Below, piece after piece: positions 1-9,046 of a stretch of DNA of 64,000 nt; the stretch's first letter is position 1, and the number at the start of each line of letters is the position of its first letter. Made by a program: the position numbers and the translations under genes. The notes below the pieces were generated by a model. It did no database searches and was not told the DNA's origin. It was given only the letters and a program-made list of their open reading frames with translations. Origin of the DNA: Amycolatopsis jejuensis (lineage in GTDB: Bacteria; Actinomycetota; Actinomycetes; Mycobacteriales; Pseudonocardiaceae); the NCBI RefSeq assembly GCF_000717335.1, contig NZ_JNYZ01000016.1:1-64000 (forward strand), read 5' to 3'.

Positions 1-620
1 GGCAGGGACAGGGTGGGCGGGGGGTGGGGCCGCGGTGCCGGGGAGGGCGCCGGGCGGTGGCGTTGGGGCGCGCAAGCGCGGGGAGGTGTGCCGGGTGACG
101 GCGAGCGGGCGTGCTGCAAATCGGGTGGGCGTTGGGCGGTGGCGTTGGGGGCGCGCGCAAGGGTGGGGAGGGGTGCTGGGTGACGGTGAGTGGGCGTGCT
201 GCAAATCGGGTGGGGCGTTGGGCGGTGGTGTTGGGGGCGCGCGCAAGGGTGGGGAGGGGTGTGCCGGGTGACGGTGGGTGGGCGCGCTGCAAGTGGGGAG
301 GGGTGTTGGGTGGTCGCGGTGGGGTAAACGGGTGCGCCGCAAATTGGAGGGCTTTGGGTGATCGCGGTGGGGTGAGCGGGCGCGCCGCAAATTGGAGGGG
401 CGTTGGGTGGTCGTGGTGGGGTGAAGGGGTGCGCCGCAAACGGGGGAGCGGCGGCGGAGTGGGGGACTGCACCGCCAACCGGTGGAAGGATGCTGGGCGG
501 CGGAGTCGGGGTGAAGGCGCGCGCAAAACACGGGAAGGGCACCCGGCGACAGCGCTGCGGCAGCGTCGGGGTGAAGGCGCGCCGCAGAGACTGGGGTGGG
601 TAGCGCTTGCGCGGAACTGT
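1..620. repeat. G-rich degenerate tandem repeat region
   Basis: No gene is supported here. The plus strand is strongly G-rich and a core resembling GGGCGTGCTGCAAATCGGG recurs with drift near 106, 190, 278, 328, 378, 426 and 571, separated by runs such as TTGGGCGGTGGCGTTGGGG. Spacing shrinks from about 84-88 to about 48-50 nt, so this is a decayed tandem array rather than a uniform satellite. Runs of three or more G could form quadruplexes. Open frames through it are by-products of composition and repeat length. The left edge is cut by the window. Confidence 0.6.
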
Positions 621-739
621 GACCATCGTGCCCGACCCGGCCGATTGCCCGCGAAGGTGGCAGCCGGGTCGCCCCGGCAAACACCGCCCGACCTTCGTAG
701 GTGGTGCCGGAACCGGTGGCGTGCTCTGGACGTCTCCGG

Positions 740-803
740 CGAACCGGACTTTTCTCTGATACCGCAGCATTCCACTCGCGACACTGCGGACGAACCGGAC
801 TTT
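740..803 (+). promoter_or_regulatory. Direct repeat in the leader of the S53 protease gene
   Basis: The 13-mer CGAACCGGACTTT occurs at 740-752 and again at 791-803, 51 bp apart (about five helical turns), 150-210 bp upstream of the protease start. Repeats at helical spacing can bind a regulator on one DNA face; no factor is known for this sequence. The rest of 620-950 shows no gene. Confidence 0.35.
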
Positions 804-950
804 GTTCTCCGGAGTCCCTTGTGCCGCAAGGGGGTTCCAGATAACGGTTCCGCACCGGCCGGCTGGACGCTTCCGTCGCGGTACGGGCCGGACCTAGTCT
901 CGTTCGGGCGTCGGGTCGGCTGGAGGCCGCTGAATACGAGGGAGTTGCCT

Positions 951-2915
951 GTGCGTAGAAGTGTCACCGTGTTCCTCTCGCTGGCGGCGGCAGGCAGCCT
1001 GGCTGCTTCGCCTGCGGTCGCGTCGGCGCAGGGGCGAGCGGATATTCCGGGATCGCATCCGTCGTGGGCCAACCCCGCGGCGAAGGTGGCCGACACGGCC
1101 AAATCGTCCACTGTGGACTTTCGTGTTTACCTGAACCTCAAAGACCAGGCCGGGGCCGAGGCCGCGGCGCAGGCGGTGTCCGACCCGAGGAGCCGTGATT
1201 ACCGGCATTACCTTTCGCCGGATCAGGTGCTCGATCGGTTCGGTCCGTCGGCGCAGACTGTGTCCGCGGTGAAGAACTGGCTCACCACAAGCGGTTTCGG
1301 CATCGGGGAGGTGCCGTCGAACCGGGCGTACGTCGAGGCGAGCGGTACCGCGGACCAGGTGCAGCGCGCGTTCGCCGTCTCGCTCGGCAAGTACCACGTC
1401 GGCGGTCAAGCGCTGCGGGCCGCGGACAAGGACCTGTCCGTACCTGCGTCGCTCTCCGGCGCGGTGCTCGGCGTGGTCGGCGTCGACCAGGCGACCAACC
1501 TCTTCAAGCCCGACCACACGGACGGCGCCGACACGCCCGCGACGGCGAAGCAGGCCCAGCGTCCGAATACCGCCCCGCCGAGTGACGGGTTCCGCAATTC
1601 CGGGCCGTGCAGCGCGTATTACGGCGAGAAGACCGACACCACGGACCCGGCGTACAACGGCCAGCAGCTCCCGTACGCGCCGTGCGGTTACACGCCTGCG
1701 CAGCTGCGTTCGGCGTACGGCGTGGACCAGGCCGGTGCGGACGGCAGCGGCACCACGATCGCCATCATCGACGCGTTCGCCTCGCCGACCATCTACGCCG
1801 ACGCGTCCGAGTACGCCAAGCGCAACGACCCGGCGCACCCGCTCACAAAGGCGCAGTTCTCGCAGCACATCTTCCCGCCGAACCAGAAGCTGGAGCCGCC
1901 GGACCAGTGTGACGCTTCGGGCTGGTACGGCGAGGAAACCCTCGACGTCGAGGCCGCGCACGGGCTCGCGCCGGGGGCGAACATCCTCTACGTCGGCGGG
2001 CAGGACTGCGAGGACATGTCGCTGGACACCGCGCTCAACTACGTGGTCGCGGGCCACAAGGCGGACATCATCTCGAACTCCTACGGCGACACCGGCGAGG
2101 ACATCCCGGCCGCCGAGGTGAAGGTGTTCAACCGGATTTCGCTCCAGGCCGTGCTCCAGGGCATCGGCGTGTACTTCTCGTCCGGTGACAGCGGGGACGA
2201 GGTCGCGCGGCTGGGTACGCCGTCGCCGGACTTCTCGGCGTCGGCGCCGTGGGTGACCGCGGTGGGCGGCACGTCGCTGGCGGTCGGCAAGGACGGCAAG
2301 CGGATCTTCGAGACCGGCTGGGAAACCGGCAAGTCGACGCTCAAGAACGGCGTCTACGACCCAGCGTTCCCGGGCGCCTTCAACGGCGGTGCGGGTGGCG
2401 GTACGAGCCGGTTGTTCGCGCAGCCGTTCTACCAGAAGGGCGTCGTGCCGGACGCGCTGTCCACGAAGAACCAGACCGGCGGCGGCAAGGGCCGCGTGGT
2501 CCCGGACATCTCCGCGGTCGCCGACCCGAACACCGGTTTCCTGGTCGGCCAGACGCAGACCTTCCCGGACGGCGTCTACTACGACCAGTACCGGATCGGC
2601 GGCACGAGCCTCGCGTCGCCGGTGTTCGCGGGCGTGATGGCGGTGGCCGACAGCCTCGACCACTTCCACCACGGCTTCATCAACCCGGCGATCTACCAGC
2701 TGACCTCGCGGACGTCGGCGATCTACGACGTCCGGCATGTGGACGGCGCGGTGGAGCGGGTGGACTTCGCGAACCGGACGGATGCTTCGGCGGGGACGAT
2801 CACGTCGGCCCGGGTGCTGGACTATCCGAATCTGACGATTCACACGACCAAGGGGTATGACGATGTGACCGGGCTCGGGTCACCGAACGGGTTGGCGTTC
2901 CTGTTGCTCGTCTGA
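951..2915 (+). CDS. Secreted S53 family (sedolisin/kumamolisin-like) serine-carboxyl peptidase
   Basis: Predicted extracellular endopeptidase of 654 aa, typically acid-active in this family. A signal peptide covers about residues 1-27 (basic start, hydrophobic core, ASA-Q). A pro-kumamolisin activation domain spans roughly 50-200 and the S53 catalytic domain about 250-650. The triad is visible: Glu328 and Asp332 in GEETLDVE and Ser553 in GGTSLASP. The C-terminal DDVTGLGSPNG matches the calcium-binding region. GTG 951 is chosen because it directly precedes the signal peptide and follows a GGGAG-like ribosome site; the frame stays open upstream only because it crosses G-rich repeats. It stands alone, with a long hairpin beginning right after its stop. 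Confidence 0.9.
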   Translation: MRRSVTVFLSLAAAGSLAASPAVASAQGRADIPGSHPSWANPAAKVADTAKSSTVDFRVYLNLKDQAGAEAAAQAVSDPRSRDYRHYLSPDQVLDRFGPSAQTVSAVKNWLTTSGFGIGEVPSNRAYVEASGTADQVQRAFAVSLGKYHVGGQALRAADKDLSVPASLSGAVLGVVGVDQATNLFKPDHTDGADTPATAKQAQRPNTAPPSDGFRNSGPCSAYYGEKTDTTDPAYNGQQLPYAPCGYTPAQLRSAYGVDQAGADGSGTTIAIIDAFASPTIYADASEYAKRNDPAHPLTKAQFSQHIFPPNQKLEPPDQCDASGWYGEETLDVEAAHGLAPGANILYVGGQDCEDMSLDTALNYVVAGHKADIISNSYGDTGEDIPAAEVKVFNRISLQAVLQGIGVYFSSGDSGDEVARLGTPSPDFSASAPWVTAVGGTSLAVGKDGKRIFETGWETGKSTLKNGVYDPAFPGAFNGGAGGGTSRLFAQPFYQKGVVPDALSTKNQTGGGKGRVVPDISAVADPNTGFLVGQTQTFPDGVYYDQYRIGGTSLASPVFAGVMAVADSLDHFHHGFINPAIYQLTSRTSAIYDVRHVDGAVERVDFANRTDASAGTITSARVLDYPNLTIHTTKGYDDVTGLGSPNGLAFLLLV

Positions 2916-2916
2916 G

Positions 2917-2971
2917 GTCCGTGAAGGGAACCATCACGGAATCTGATTCCGTGATGGTTCCCTTCACGGAC
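2917..2971. repeat. Long intergenic hairpin, CCGTGAAGGGAACC family, copy 1
   Basis: A perfect inverted repeat with 26-bp arms and a 3-nt loop (CTG), beginning 2 nt after the protease stop. The arm starts GTCCGTGAAGGGAACC and ends at CACGGAAT. The same arm recurs at 22450-22590, 57232-57282 and 62951-63009. No T-tract follows, so it is not a textbook intrinsic terminator, but an RNA copy would fold very stably. Confidence 0.9.
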
Positions 2972-3026
2972 GGCGGGTGGCGGACGACACAGAGGGGTTG
3001 GCGTGGTTCCGCCGGCAGGCCCAGAC

Positions 3027-3044
3027 TCACTTGTCACCAAGTGA
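3027..3044 (+). promoter_or_regulatory. Inverted repeat before the NCS1 permease start
   Basis: TCACTTG-TCAC-CAAGTGA is a perfect 7-bp inverted repeat with a 4-nt spacer. Its right arm touches the AGAAGGA ribosome site (about 3044-3050) of the gene starting at 3057. It could be a repressor operator or an RNA hairpin that limits ribosome access. No adjacent regulator gene points to a specific factor. Confidence 0.45.
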
Positions 3045-3056
3045 GAAGGACGGCGC

Positions 3057-4430
3057 ATGAGCGGGATCGACGCGGAGGTGTTCGGGGGGCGGATGCCGTC
3101 CGGGGACGGGGATCTTGCGGTCGAGACGCATGGGATCACGCCGATTCCTCGCGAGAACCGGTTCGGGCGGCCCTGGCGGCTTGCCGGGGTCTGGTTTGCG
3201 CCGAATCTCACCATGACCGCCGTGTTCACCGGGACTCTCGGGGCCACGCTCGGGCTCGGGTTCACCACCGGGTTCGTCGTTGCGCTGATCGGGACCGTGG
3301 TCGGGTCGCTGCCGGTTGCCTGGTTGTCCACCTGGGGGCCGCGCACCGGTACCGGGCAGCTGCCGCTCGCGAGGTTGCCGTTCGGGCCGGGGGTGGTGTT
3401 GCCGGGGCTGGTGCAGTGGCTCGGGTCGATTGCCTGGGACGCGCTCGTCGGGCTGTTCGGCGGGGAGGCGCTCGCGGCGCTCACCGGGCTGCCGTTCTGG
3501 GCTGCGGTGCTCGTGGTGCTGGTGTTGCAGTGCACGCTCGGGGTGTTCGGGTACGCGGTGATCCACCGGGTACAGGCCGTGATGAGCGTGGTGCTCGTGG
3601 TGGCGTTCGTGGCGCTCGCGGTGAAGGTCGTCCTCGATCATCCGATCACGTTCACCGACTCTGCCCGCGGTGGTGAGTTCGGCGGTGCCGTCGTGCTTTT
3701 CTCCACCATCACGCTCAGTCTCGCGATCTCGTGGGCGCCTTACGCTGCGGATTTCAGCCGTTACCTGCCTGCCTCCACCCGGCCCAGCCGCGTCTTCTGG
3801 TTCACCCTCCTCGGCCTCGTCGCGTCGTACGCCCTCGGCGAGGGCATCGGGCTTGCGCTCGGCACTGCGCTGGGCGACCAGACCGCGGCCGGGGTGTCGA
3901 CGCTGCTCGGCGGGGGCGTGCTCGGCGCGCTGGCGTTGGTGGTGATCGCACTGGCTGTGGTGTCCTCGAACGCCATGAACGACTACAGCGGGTCGCTCGC
4001 GTTGCAGACCGTCGGCGTGCGGGTGCGCCGCCCGGTGTCTGCGGTGGTCGTGACCGTGCTGGCGTTCGCGCTGATTCTCTGGATGCACAGCGGTGACCTG
4101 GCCGCGAAATTCCAGAACGTCCTGTTGTTCGTGAGCTACTGGATCCCGCCGTTCCTCGGCGTCGTGGTGCCGGACTGGCTGCGTCGCACGCGCGGTGGCC
4201 GGGAGGTCGACGTGCTCGCCGACCTGCAGCGGCCGGTGCGCAGCTGGGCCGCGCTGGTCGCGTTCGTGGCCGGGTTCGCGGCTGCGGTCCCGTTCATGAA
4301 CACCACTGTCTACACCGGACCGGTCGCCGCCGCCCTGCACGGAGCGGATCTGGCCTACTACGCCGGGTTCGTGGTTTCGCTCGTGGCGTATCTGCTGCTG
4401 CGTGGCCGCCGCCCGGTTGACCTCCAGTAA
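3057..4430 (+). CDS. NCS1 family cytosine/purine permease
   Basis: Integral membrane protein of 457 aa with about 12 predicted transmembrane segments. It belongs to the nucleobase-cation-symport-1 family (CodB/PurP-type), which imports cytosine, purines, allantoin or related compounds with a cation. The N-terminal sequence (IPRENRFGRPWRLAGVWFAPN) is the family signature ahead of TM1, and the conserved SNAMNDYSGSL-type segment follows in the middle. Start ATG 3057 has AGAAGGA upstream. No cytosine deaminase or purine catabolic gene is adjacent, so the substrate is open. An SDR gene follows 43 nt downstream on the same strand. Confidence 0.88.
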   Translation: MSGIDAEVFGGRMPSGDGDLAVETHGITPIPRENRFGRPWRLAGVWFAPNLTMTAVFTGTLGATLGLGFTTGFVVALIGTVVGSLPVAWLSTWGPRTGTGQLPLARLPFGPGVVLPGLVQWLGSIAWDALVGLFGGEALAALTGLPFWAAVLVVLVLQCTLGVFGYAVIHRVQAVMSVVLVVAFVALAVKVVLDHPITFTDSARGGEFGGAVVLFSTITLSLAISWAPYAADFSRYLPASTRPSRVFWFTLLGLVASYALGEGIGLALGTALGDQTAAGVSTLLGGGVLGALALVVIALAVVSSNAMNDYSGSLALQTVGVRVRRPVSAVVVTVLAFALILWMHSGDLAAKFQNVLLFVSYWIPPFLGVVVPDWLRRTRGGREVDVLADLQRPVRSWAALVAFVAGFAAAVPFMNTTVYTGPVAAALHGADLAYYAGFVVSLVAYLLLRGRRPVDLQ

Positions 4431-4473
4431 GGTAGAGGTCGCACGCTGGCGGTACCTACTTCGGGAGGGAACC

Positions 4474-5148
4474 ATGCCAGTCGCCGTCGTCACCGGTGCG
4501 TCTGCCGGTCTTGGCCGGGCGCTCGCCGCGGCCCTCGTCAGTCGCGAATGGACAGTGCTGGGCACCGGGCGGAACGCCGGGCCGCTGCGGGCCGCCGCCG
4601 CGGACCTCGGGTTCACCGCGGTTCCCGGCGACGTCACCGATCCCGCACACCGCGCTCGGCTCGCCGAGGCCGCCGGACCCAGCCTCGACCTGCTGGTGAA
4701 CAACGCCAGCACCCTCGGCGTCAGCCCGTTGCCGCCGCTGGCCGAGTACCCGCCGGAAGAGCTCGAAGCCGTCTTCCGCACGAACGTTTTCGCGCCGCTC
4801 GCGCTCGCCCGGCTGCTCCTGCCCGCGCTCACCGATACCCGCGGGGTGCTGGTCAACATCAGCTCCGACGCCGCCGTGGAGCCGTATGAAGGCTGGGGCG
4901 GCTACGGCTCGGCGAAGGCCGCATTGGACCAGGTAACCGCAGTGTTCGGCGCGGAGAATCCGCAGCTCAGCGTGTACGCGGTCGACCCGGGAGACCTCCG
5001 TACGGCGATGCATCAGGCCGCCTTCCCCGGGGAGGACATCTCGGACCGGCCGCTGCCGGAGACCGCCGTACCCGCGTTCCTGCGGCTGCTCGACGAACGT
5101 CCGCCCAACGGCCGGTATCGCGCCGCGGACCTGCTGGAGCGGTCATGA
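4474..5148 (+). CDS. Short-chain dehydrogenase/reductase
   Basis: NAD(P)-dependent oxidoreductase of 224 aa, somewhat shorter than the usual 250 aa. The cofactor motif TGASAGLG lies at 7-14, NNAS at 76-79, and the catalytic residues are Ser130/131, Tyr144 and Lys148 (YGSAK). ATG 4474 follows GGGAGGGA. Its stop overlaps the start of the QueA-like gene by 4 nt (ATGA), so the two are translationally coupled and probably act together. The substrate cannot be read from the sequence. Confidence 0.85.
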   Translation: MPVAVVTGASAGLGRALAAALVSREWTVLGTGRNAGPLRAAAADLGFTAVPGDVTDPAHRARLAEAAGPSLDLLVNNASTLGVSPLPPLAEYPPEELEAVFRTNVFAPLALARLLLPALTDTRGVLVNISSDAAVEPYEGWGGYGSAKAALDQVTAVFGAENPQLSVYAVDPGDLRTAMHQAAFPGEDISDRPLPETAVPAFLRLLDERPPNGRYRAADLLERS

Positions 5149-6170
5149 TCAGCCCGCACACCCGATTCGCCCTCGCCGACGACCGCAGCGCCTCCGCGCC
5201 GCCCGAGGCGCGCGGCCTCTCCCGTGACGAAGTGCGCCTTCTCGTCGCCGATCCGGACGGGGTACAACACGCGACATTCCGCGAGCTCGGCGAATTCCTG
5301 AATCCTGGCGACCTTTTGGTGATCAACATTTCCGGGACATTGCCCGCGGCCGTCGATGCCGTGCGTGGCGGAAATGTAGTTACAATTCATTTCTCCACCG
5401 AACTCGACGACGGCGCATGGGTGGTCGAATTGCGCGCGCCGGGTGGTCCGATCCTCGACGGCCGTCCGGGCGAACGGCTCGGCCTTCCGGCGGGCGCGGC
5501 CGTGACCTTGCACACGCCGCATGTCGACGGCGCGTGCCGGCTGTGGCGGGCGACGGTCGAGGTGGAGGGCGACGTTGTGCGCTATCTCACCCAGGTCGGC
5601 CGTCCGATTCGCTACGGCTATGTCCCGCGCGCGTGGCCGCTGCCGGACTACCAGACGGCGTTCGCGCTCGAGCCGGGTTCGGCGGAAATGCCCAGTGCAG
5701 CAAGGCCGTTCACGCCGGAACTGGTCACGAAACTCGTCTCGCGCGGGGTCCTGTTCGCGCCGATTCTGCTGCACACCGGCGTCTCGTCACCGGAAGCCGG
5801 GGAACCGCCGTACGCCGAGCGATTTCGCGTGCCCGCAACGACTGCGGCGCTGGTCAACTGGGTGCGCGACCAAGGTGGACGCGTCCTCGCGGTGGGGACC
5901 ACGGCGGTACGCGCGCTCGAATCGGCCGTGAATCCCGGCGGTCTCGTCACGGCCGCCGCGGGCTGGACCGAGCTGGTGCTGGGCCCGGATCGCCGTGCCC
6001 GAGTAGTGGACGGCCTGGTCACCGGCCTGCACGCGCCCGAGGCGTCGCATTTGCTGCTCCTCGAAGCGGTGGTGGGCGAGGACCTCGTGCAGCGCGCGTA
6101 CGACGCGGCTGTGGACCGCAGTTACCTCTGGCACGAATTCGGAGATGTCTCGATGCTGACAAGCAGGTAA
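5145..6170 (+). CDS. QueA-like S-adenosylmethionine:tRNA ribosyltransferase-isomerase family protein
   Basis: 341 aa, close to the usual QueA length. In the known family QueA transfers the ribosyl moiety of SAM to preQ1 in tRNA to make epoxyqueuosine. Recognisable segments are GDLLVINISGTLPA near the N-terminus, RYGYVPRAWPLPDYQT centrally, RPFTPEL, and the C-terminal VGTTAVRALES signature. The normally highly conserved N-terminal DYxLP and SAGLHF elements are weak or altered. No queuosine genes lie nearby, and the coupled partner is an SDR, so true tRNA modification is unproven. This could be an actinobacterial paralogue with another substrate. Confidence 0.75.
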   Translation: MISPHTRFALADDRSASAPPEARGLSRDEVRLLVADPDGVQHATFRELGEFLNPGDLLVINISGTLPAAVDAVRGGNVVTIHFSTELDDGAWVVELRAPGGPILDGRPGERLGLPAGAAVTLHTPHVDGACRLWRATVEVEGDVVRYLTQVGRPIRYGYVPRAWPLPDYQTAFALEPGSAEMPSAARPFTPELVTKLVSRGVLFAPILLHTGVSSPEAGEPPYAERFRVPATTAALVNWVRDQGGRVLAVGTTAVRALESAVNPGGLVTAAAGWTELVLGPDRRARVVDGLVTGLHAPEASHLLLLEAVVGEDLVQRAYDAAVDRSYLWHEFGDVSMLTSR

Positions 6171-6284
6171 GCCCCGCAGTTGTCAAGCAATCCCGCACAA
6201 TTTCCCGGGATGCGGATGCGTATGCAGTCCAGTGGGTGACCGTGGCATTCTCGCCCGGTTCCCCTGACCGCGAAAGGGCCATTT

Positions 6285-7340
6285 GTGCGTACATTTCCGC
6301 GAACCCGATTGCTTGTTTCCGCGCTTGCCGCTCTGACCACGGTGGGGCTGCTGGCCGGGTGCTCCCGCGCGGACCGCACCGAGGCCAAGGCCAACGAGGG
6401 TGCCGCCGCCGAAGTGCGCGTCGGCTTCTTCCCGAACGTCACCCACACCCCGGCGCTGATCGGGGTCAAAAAGAACTTCTTCGCCCAGAACCTGGGCAGC
6501 ACGAAACTGACGACGCAGACGTTCAACGCCGGTCCGTCGGAGGTGAATGCACTGCTGGGCGGTTCGCTCGACGTCGCCTTCATCGGTTCCGGCCCGGCGA
6601 TCAACGCCTACACCAAGTCCAAGGGCGCGATCCAGCTCGTGTCCGGTGCGGTGTCCGGCGGCGCGCAGCTGGTGGTGAAGCCCGAGATCACGTCGGTCGA
6701 CCAGCTCAAGGGCCGCACCATCGCGACGCCGCAGCTGGCCAACACCCAGGACGTCGCGCTCAAGAAGTTCCTCTCCGAGCACAAGCTCACCGGCCAGGTG
6801 AACGTCACCAACACCGACAACCCGAAGACGCTCGACGCTTTCCGCAAGGGCGACGTCGACGGCGGCTGGCTGCCCGAGCCGTGGTCGTCCCGGCTGGTGA
6901 ACGACGCGGGCGCGAAGGTGCTCGTCGACGAGAAATCGCTGTGGCCGCAAGGACGTTTCCCGACCACCGTGGTGATCGTGCGCAGCGAGTTCCTCAAGCA
7001 GCACCCGGGCACCGTGCAGGCGCTGCTGAAGGGTGAGCTGCAGGCGATCGACTGGGCCAAGCAGAACCCGGCCGAGGCGAAGACCGTGGTCAACGGGGCG
7101 CTCAAGGAGCTGTCCGGCAGTGCGTTGAGCCCGGCCGTGCTCGACCGCGCGTTCTCGAACATCGAGCTGACCACCGACCCGGTCCCCGCGCAGTTCCCGC
7201 AGCTGGCGAAGGACTCGGTCACTGCCGGCGTGGTCGATTCGGTGGCGGACCTCAAGGGATTCGCCGATTTCGGCCCGCTCAACGAGGTCCTCAAGGCTCA
7301 GCAGCTGCCCGCGATCGCAGCGCCCGAACTGGCCAAGTGA
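6285..7340 (+). CDS. ABC transporter substrate-binding lipoprotein (nitrate/sulfonate/taurine type)
   Basis: 351 aa. The signal peptide ends in a lipobox (LLAGC, acylated Cys26), so it should be anchored outside the membrane. The fold is the NMT1/SsuA type: VRVGFFPNVTHTPALIGVKK at the mature N-terminus, then GPSEVNALLGGSLDVAFIGSGPA, which is typical of SsuA/TauA/NrtA proteins. GTG 6285 has GAAAGGG upstream. It is the first gene of a three-gene importer with the ATPase 25 nt downstream. The ligand could be an alkanesulfonate, taurine or another small anion; no desulfonating monooxygenase is adjacent, so I do not name it. Confidence 0.88.
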   Translation: MRTFPRTRLLVSALAALTTVGLLAGCSRADRTEAKANEGAAAEVRVGFFPNVTHTPALIGVKKNFFAQNLGSTKLTTQTFNAGPSEVNALLGGSLDVAFIGSGPAINAYTKSKGAIQLVSGAVSGGAQLVVKPEITSVDQLKGRTIATPQLANTQDVALKKFLSEHKLTGQVNVTNTDNPKTLDAFRKGDVDGGWLPEPWSSRLVNDAGAKVLVDEKSLWPQGRFPTTVVIVRSEFLKQHPGTVQALLKGELQAIDWAKQNPAEAKTVVNGALKELSGSALSPAVLDRAFSNIELTTDPVPAQFPQLAKDSVTAGVVDSVADLKGFADFGPLNEVLKAQQLPAIAAPELAK

Positions 7341-7365
7341 CGTCCCGAACGGAAGGCGATCCGAG

Positions 7366-8151
7366 ATGACCACCACCTTGCCCGGACCACTGGCCACCAC
7401 TGCCGCCGCCGTCCACCTCGACGGGGTCGGCAAGGTGTTCGGCTCCGGCGGCGCCGCGGTGACCGCGCTCGACGGCGTCGACCTCACCGTCGCGCCGGGG
7501 GAGTTCGTCTGCCTGCTCGGCGCGTCCGGCTGCGGCAAGAGCACGCTGCTGAACCTGGTGGCCGGTCTCGACGAGCCGTCCGCCGGGCGGATCACGCTCA
7601 CCACGTCGCGGCCCGCGGTGATGTTCCAGGAGGCCGCGCTGATGCCGTGGCTCACCGCGTCCCGCAATGTGGAACTGCCGATGCGGCTGGCCGGGTTCGG
7701 CCGCAGCGAACGCCGGGAGAAGGCGGCCGAGCTGCTGGACCTGGTCCGGCTGAACGGCGCGGGCCGCAAGCGTCCGCACGAGCTGTCCGGCGGGATGCGG
7801 CAGCGGGTCGCGCTGGCCCGTGCGCTGGCGGCGACCCACCGCGTCGGCGGCGACGACGGCAACTCGCTGCTGCTGATGGACGAGCCGTTCGCCGCGCTCG
7901 ACGCGATCACCCGCGACGTGCTGCAGGGCGAGCTGCTGCGCGTGTGGCGCAGCACCGGCACGTCGGTGCTGTTCGTGACGCACGACGTGCGCGAGGCGGT
8001 CCGGCTCGGCCAGCGCGTGGTGCTGCTGTCGTCGCGTCCCGGCCGTGTCGTGCGCGAGTGGCACGACGTCTCGTCTGCCGACGCCGAACAGCTCACCGAA
8101 GAGATCACGGGCGACCTGCGAGAGGTGATCAGTACCCATGCCGCAGCGTGA
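7366..8151 (+). CDS. ABC transporter ATP-binding protein (SsuB/TauB type)
   Basis: 261 aa single ATPase domain. Walker A is GASGCGKST (about 53-61), the Q-loop sits in MFQEAALMPW, the signature is LSGGMRQRVALARAL, Walker B is LLLMDEP and the H-loop is VTHDVREAV. The insert AATHRVGGDDGNS just before Walker B is a small departure from SsuB. It energises import with the preceding binding protein and the following permease, and its 3' end overlaps the permease start by 14 nt. Confidence 0.92.
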   Translation: MTTTLPGPLATTAAAVHLDGVGKVFGSGGAAVTALDGVDLTVAPGEFVCLLGASGCGKSTLLNLVAGLDEPSAGRITLTTSRPAVMFQEAALMPWLTASRNVELPMRLAGFGRSERREKAAELLDLVRLNGAGRKRPHELSGGMRQRVALARALAATHRVGGDDGNSLLLMDEPFAALDAITRDVLQGELLRVWRSTGTSVLFVTHDVREAVRLGQRVVLLSSRPGRVVREWHDVSSADAEQLTEEITGDLREVISTHAAA

Positions 8152-9022
8152 GCAGGCGGCCCCGGACCTCGACGCCGCCGTCGGCGCAGGACTCGATCGG
8201 CTCGACGCGCCCACCGGCGCCCGGCCGGCGTCCCTGCGCCGGCGGCTGACGCGCGGGTTCCTGCCGCCGCTCGGCGCGCTCGTGCTGCTGGTGGTCGTCT
8301 GGCAGCTGCTCTGGGCCGCCGCATTCTGGCCGGAAACCACCCTGCCCGCGCCGATCGACGTGTGGGCCGAGTTCTGGCGCACCGTCACCGACGGCTCGGT
8401 CTTCGGGTTCATCTGGACGTCGGTGCACCGCGCCGCGCTCGGCTTCGCCGCCGGGGTCGTGATCGGGACGCCGCTGGGCATCCTGGTCGCGAAGGTCCGC
8501 CCGGTGCGTGCGGCGATCGGGCCGCTGCTCAGCGGGTTGCAGAGCCTGCCTTCGGTGGCCTGGGTCCCCGCCGCGGTGATCTGGTTCGGCATCAACGACG
8601 CAGCGATCTACTTCGTGGTGCTGCTCGGTTCGGTCCCGTCGATCGCGAATGGCCTCGTGGCGGGCATCGACCAGATCCCGCCGATCCTGCCGCGAGTCGG
8701 CAAGGTGATGGGTGCCGGACGGCTCGCCGCGGCCCGGCACATCCTGTTGCCTGCCGCACTGCCCGGGTTCCTGGCCGGGCTCAAGCAAGGCTGGGCGTTC
8801 TCGTGGCGGTCGCTGATGGCGGCCGAGCTGATCGCGCGCTCGCCGAGTCTCGGGGTCGGCCTCGGTACGTATCTCAACGACGGTTCGTCGTTCAACTCGA
8901 TGCCGACGGTGATCGCGGCGATCTTCCTGATCTTGTTCGTAGGGGTGGCGATCGAGCTGGCTGTGTTCCGTCCGCTGGAGCGGTCGGTGCTGCGCGCGCG
9001 GGGGCTCACGACGTCGCTCTGA
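8138..9022 (+). CDS. ABC transporter permease (SsuC/TauC type)
   Basis: 294 aa inner-membrane permease with about six transmembrane helices after a roughly 40-residue cytoplasmic N-terminus. The binding-protein-dependent transport loop (EAA motif) is visible near RLAAARHILLPAALPGFLAGLK, where the ATPase docks. The gene overlaps the ATPase gene by 14 nt and ends the SBP-ATPase-permease operon. The channel homodimer is expected to carry the same sulfonate- or nitrate-like substrate as the binding protein. Confidence 0.9.
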   Translation: MPQREQAAPDLDAAVGAGLDRLDAPTGARPASLRRRLTRGFLPPLGALVLLVVVWQLLWAAAFWPETTLPAPIDVWAEFWRTVTDGSVFGFIWTSVHRAALGFAAGVVIGTPLGILVAKVRPVRAAIGPLLSGLQSLPSVAWVPAAVIWFGINDAAIYFVVLLGSVPSIANGLVAGIDQIPPILPRVGKVMGAGRLAAARHILLPAALPGFLAGLKQGWAFSWRSLMAAELIARSPSLGVGLGTYLNDGSSFNSMPTVIAAIFLILFVGVAIELAVFRPLERSVLRARGLTTSL

Positions 9023-9046
9023 CCCCGCCCGACAGAATGCTCCACC

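Noticed and set aside
111..950. A 280-residue N-terminal extension of the S53 protease
   Set aside because: It reads through G-rich repeats and would bury the signal peptide; GTG 951 has a ribosome site and a normal export signal.
894..2843. Long minus-strand open frame across the S53 gene
   Set aside because: Arg/Val-rich antisense shadow caused by high GC3; no domain and no ribosome site. The same applies to the other long antisense frames.
6171..6284. Riboswitch upstream of the sulfonate-type importer
   Set aside because: The 114-nt leader has some self-complementarity but I could not match conserved SAM, TPP or cobalamin riboswitch core elements.
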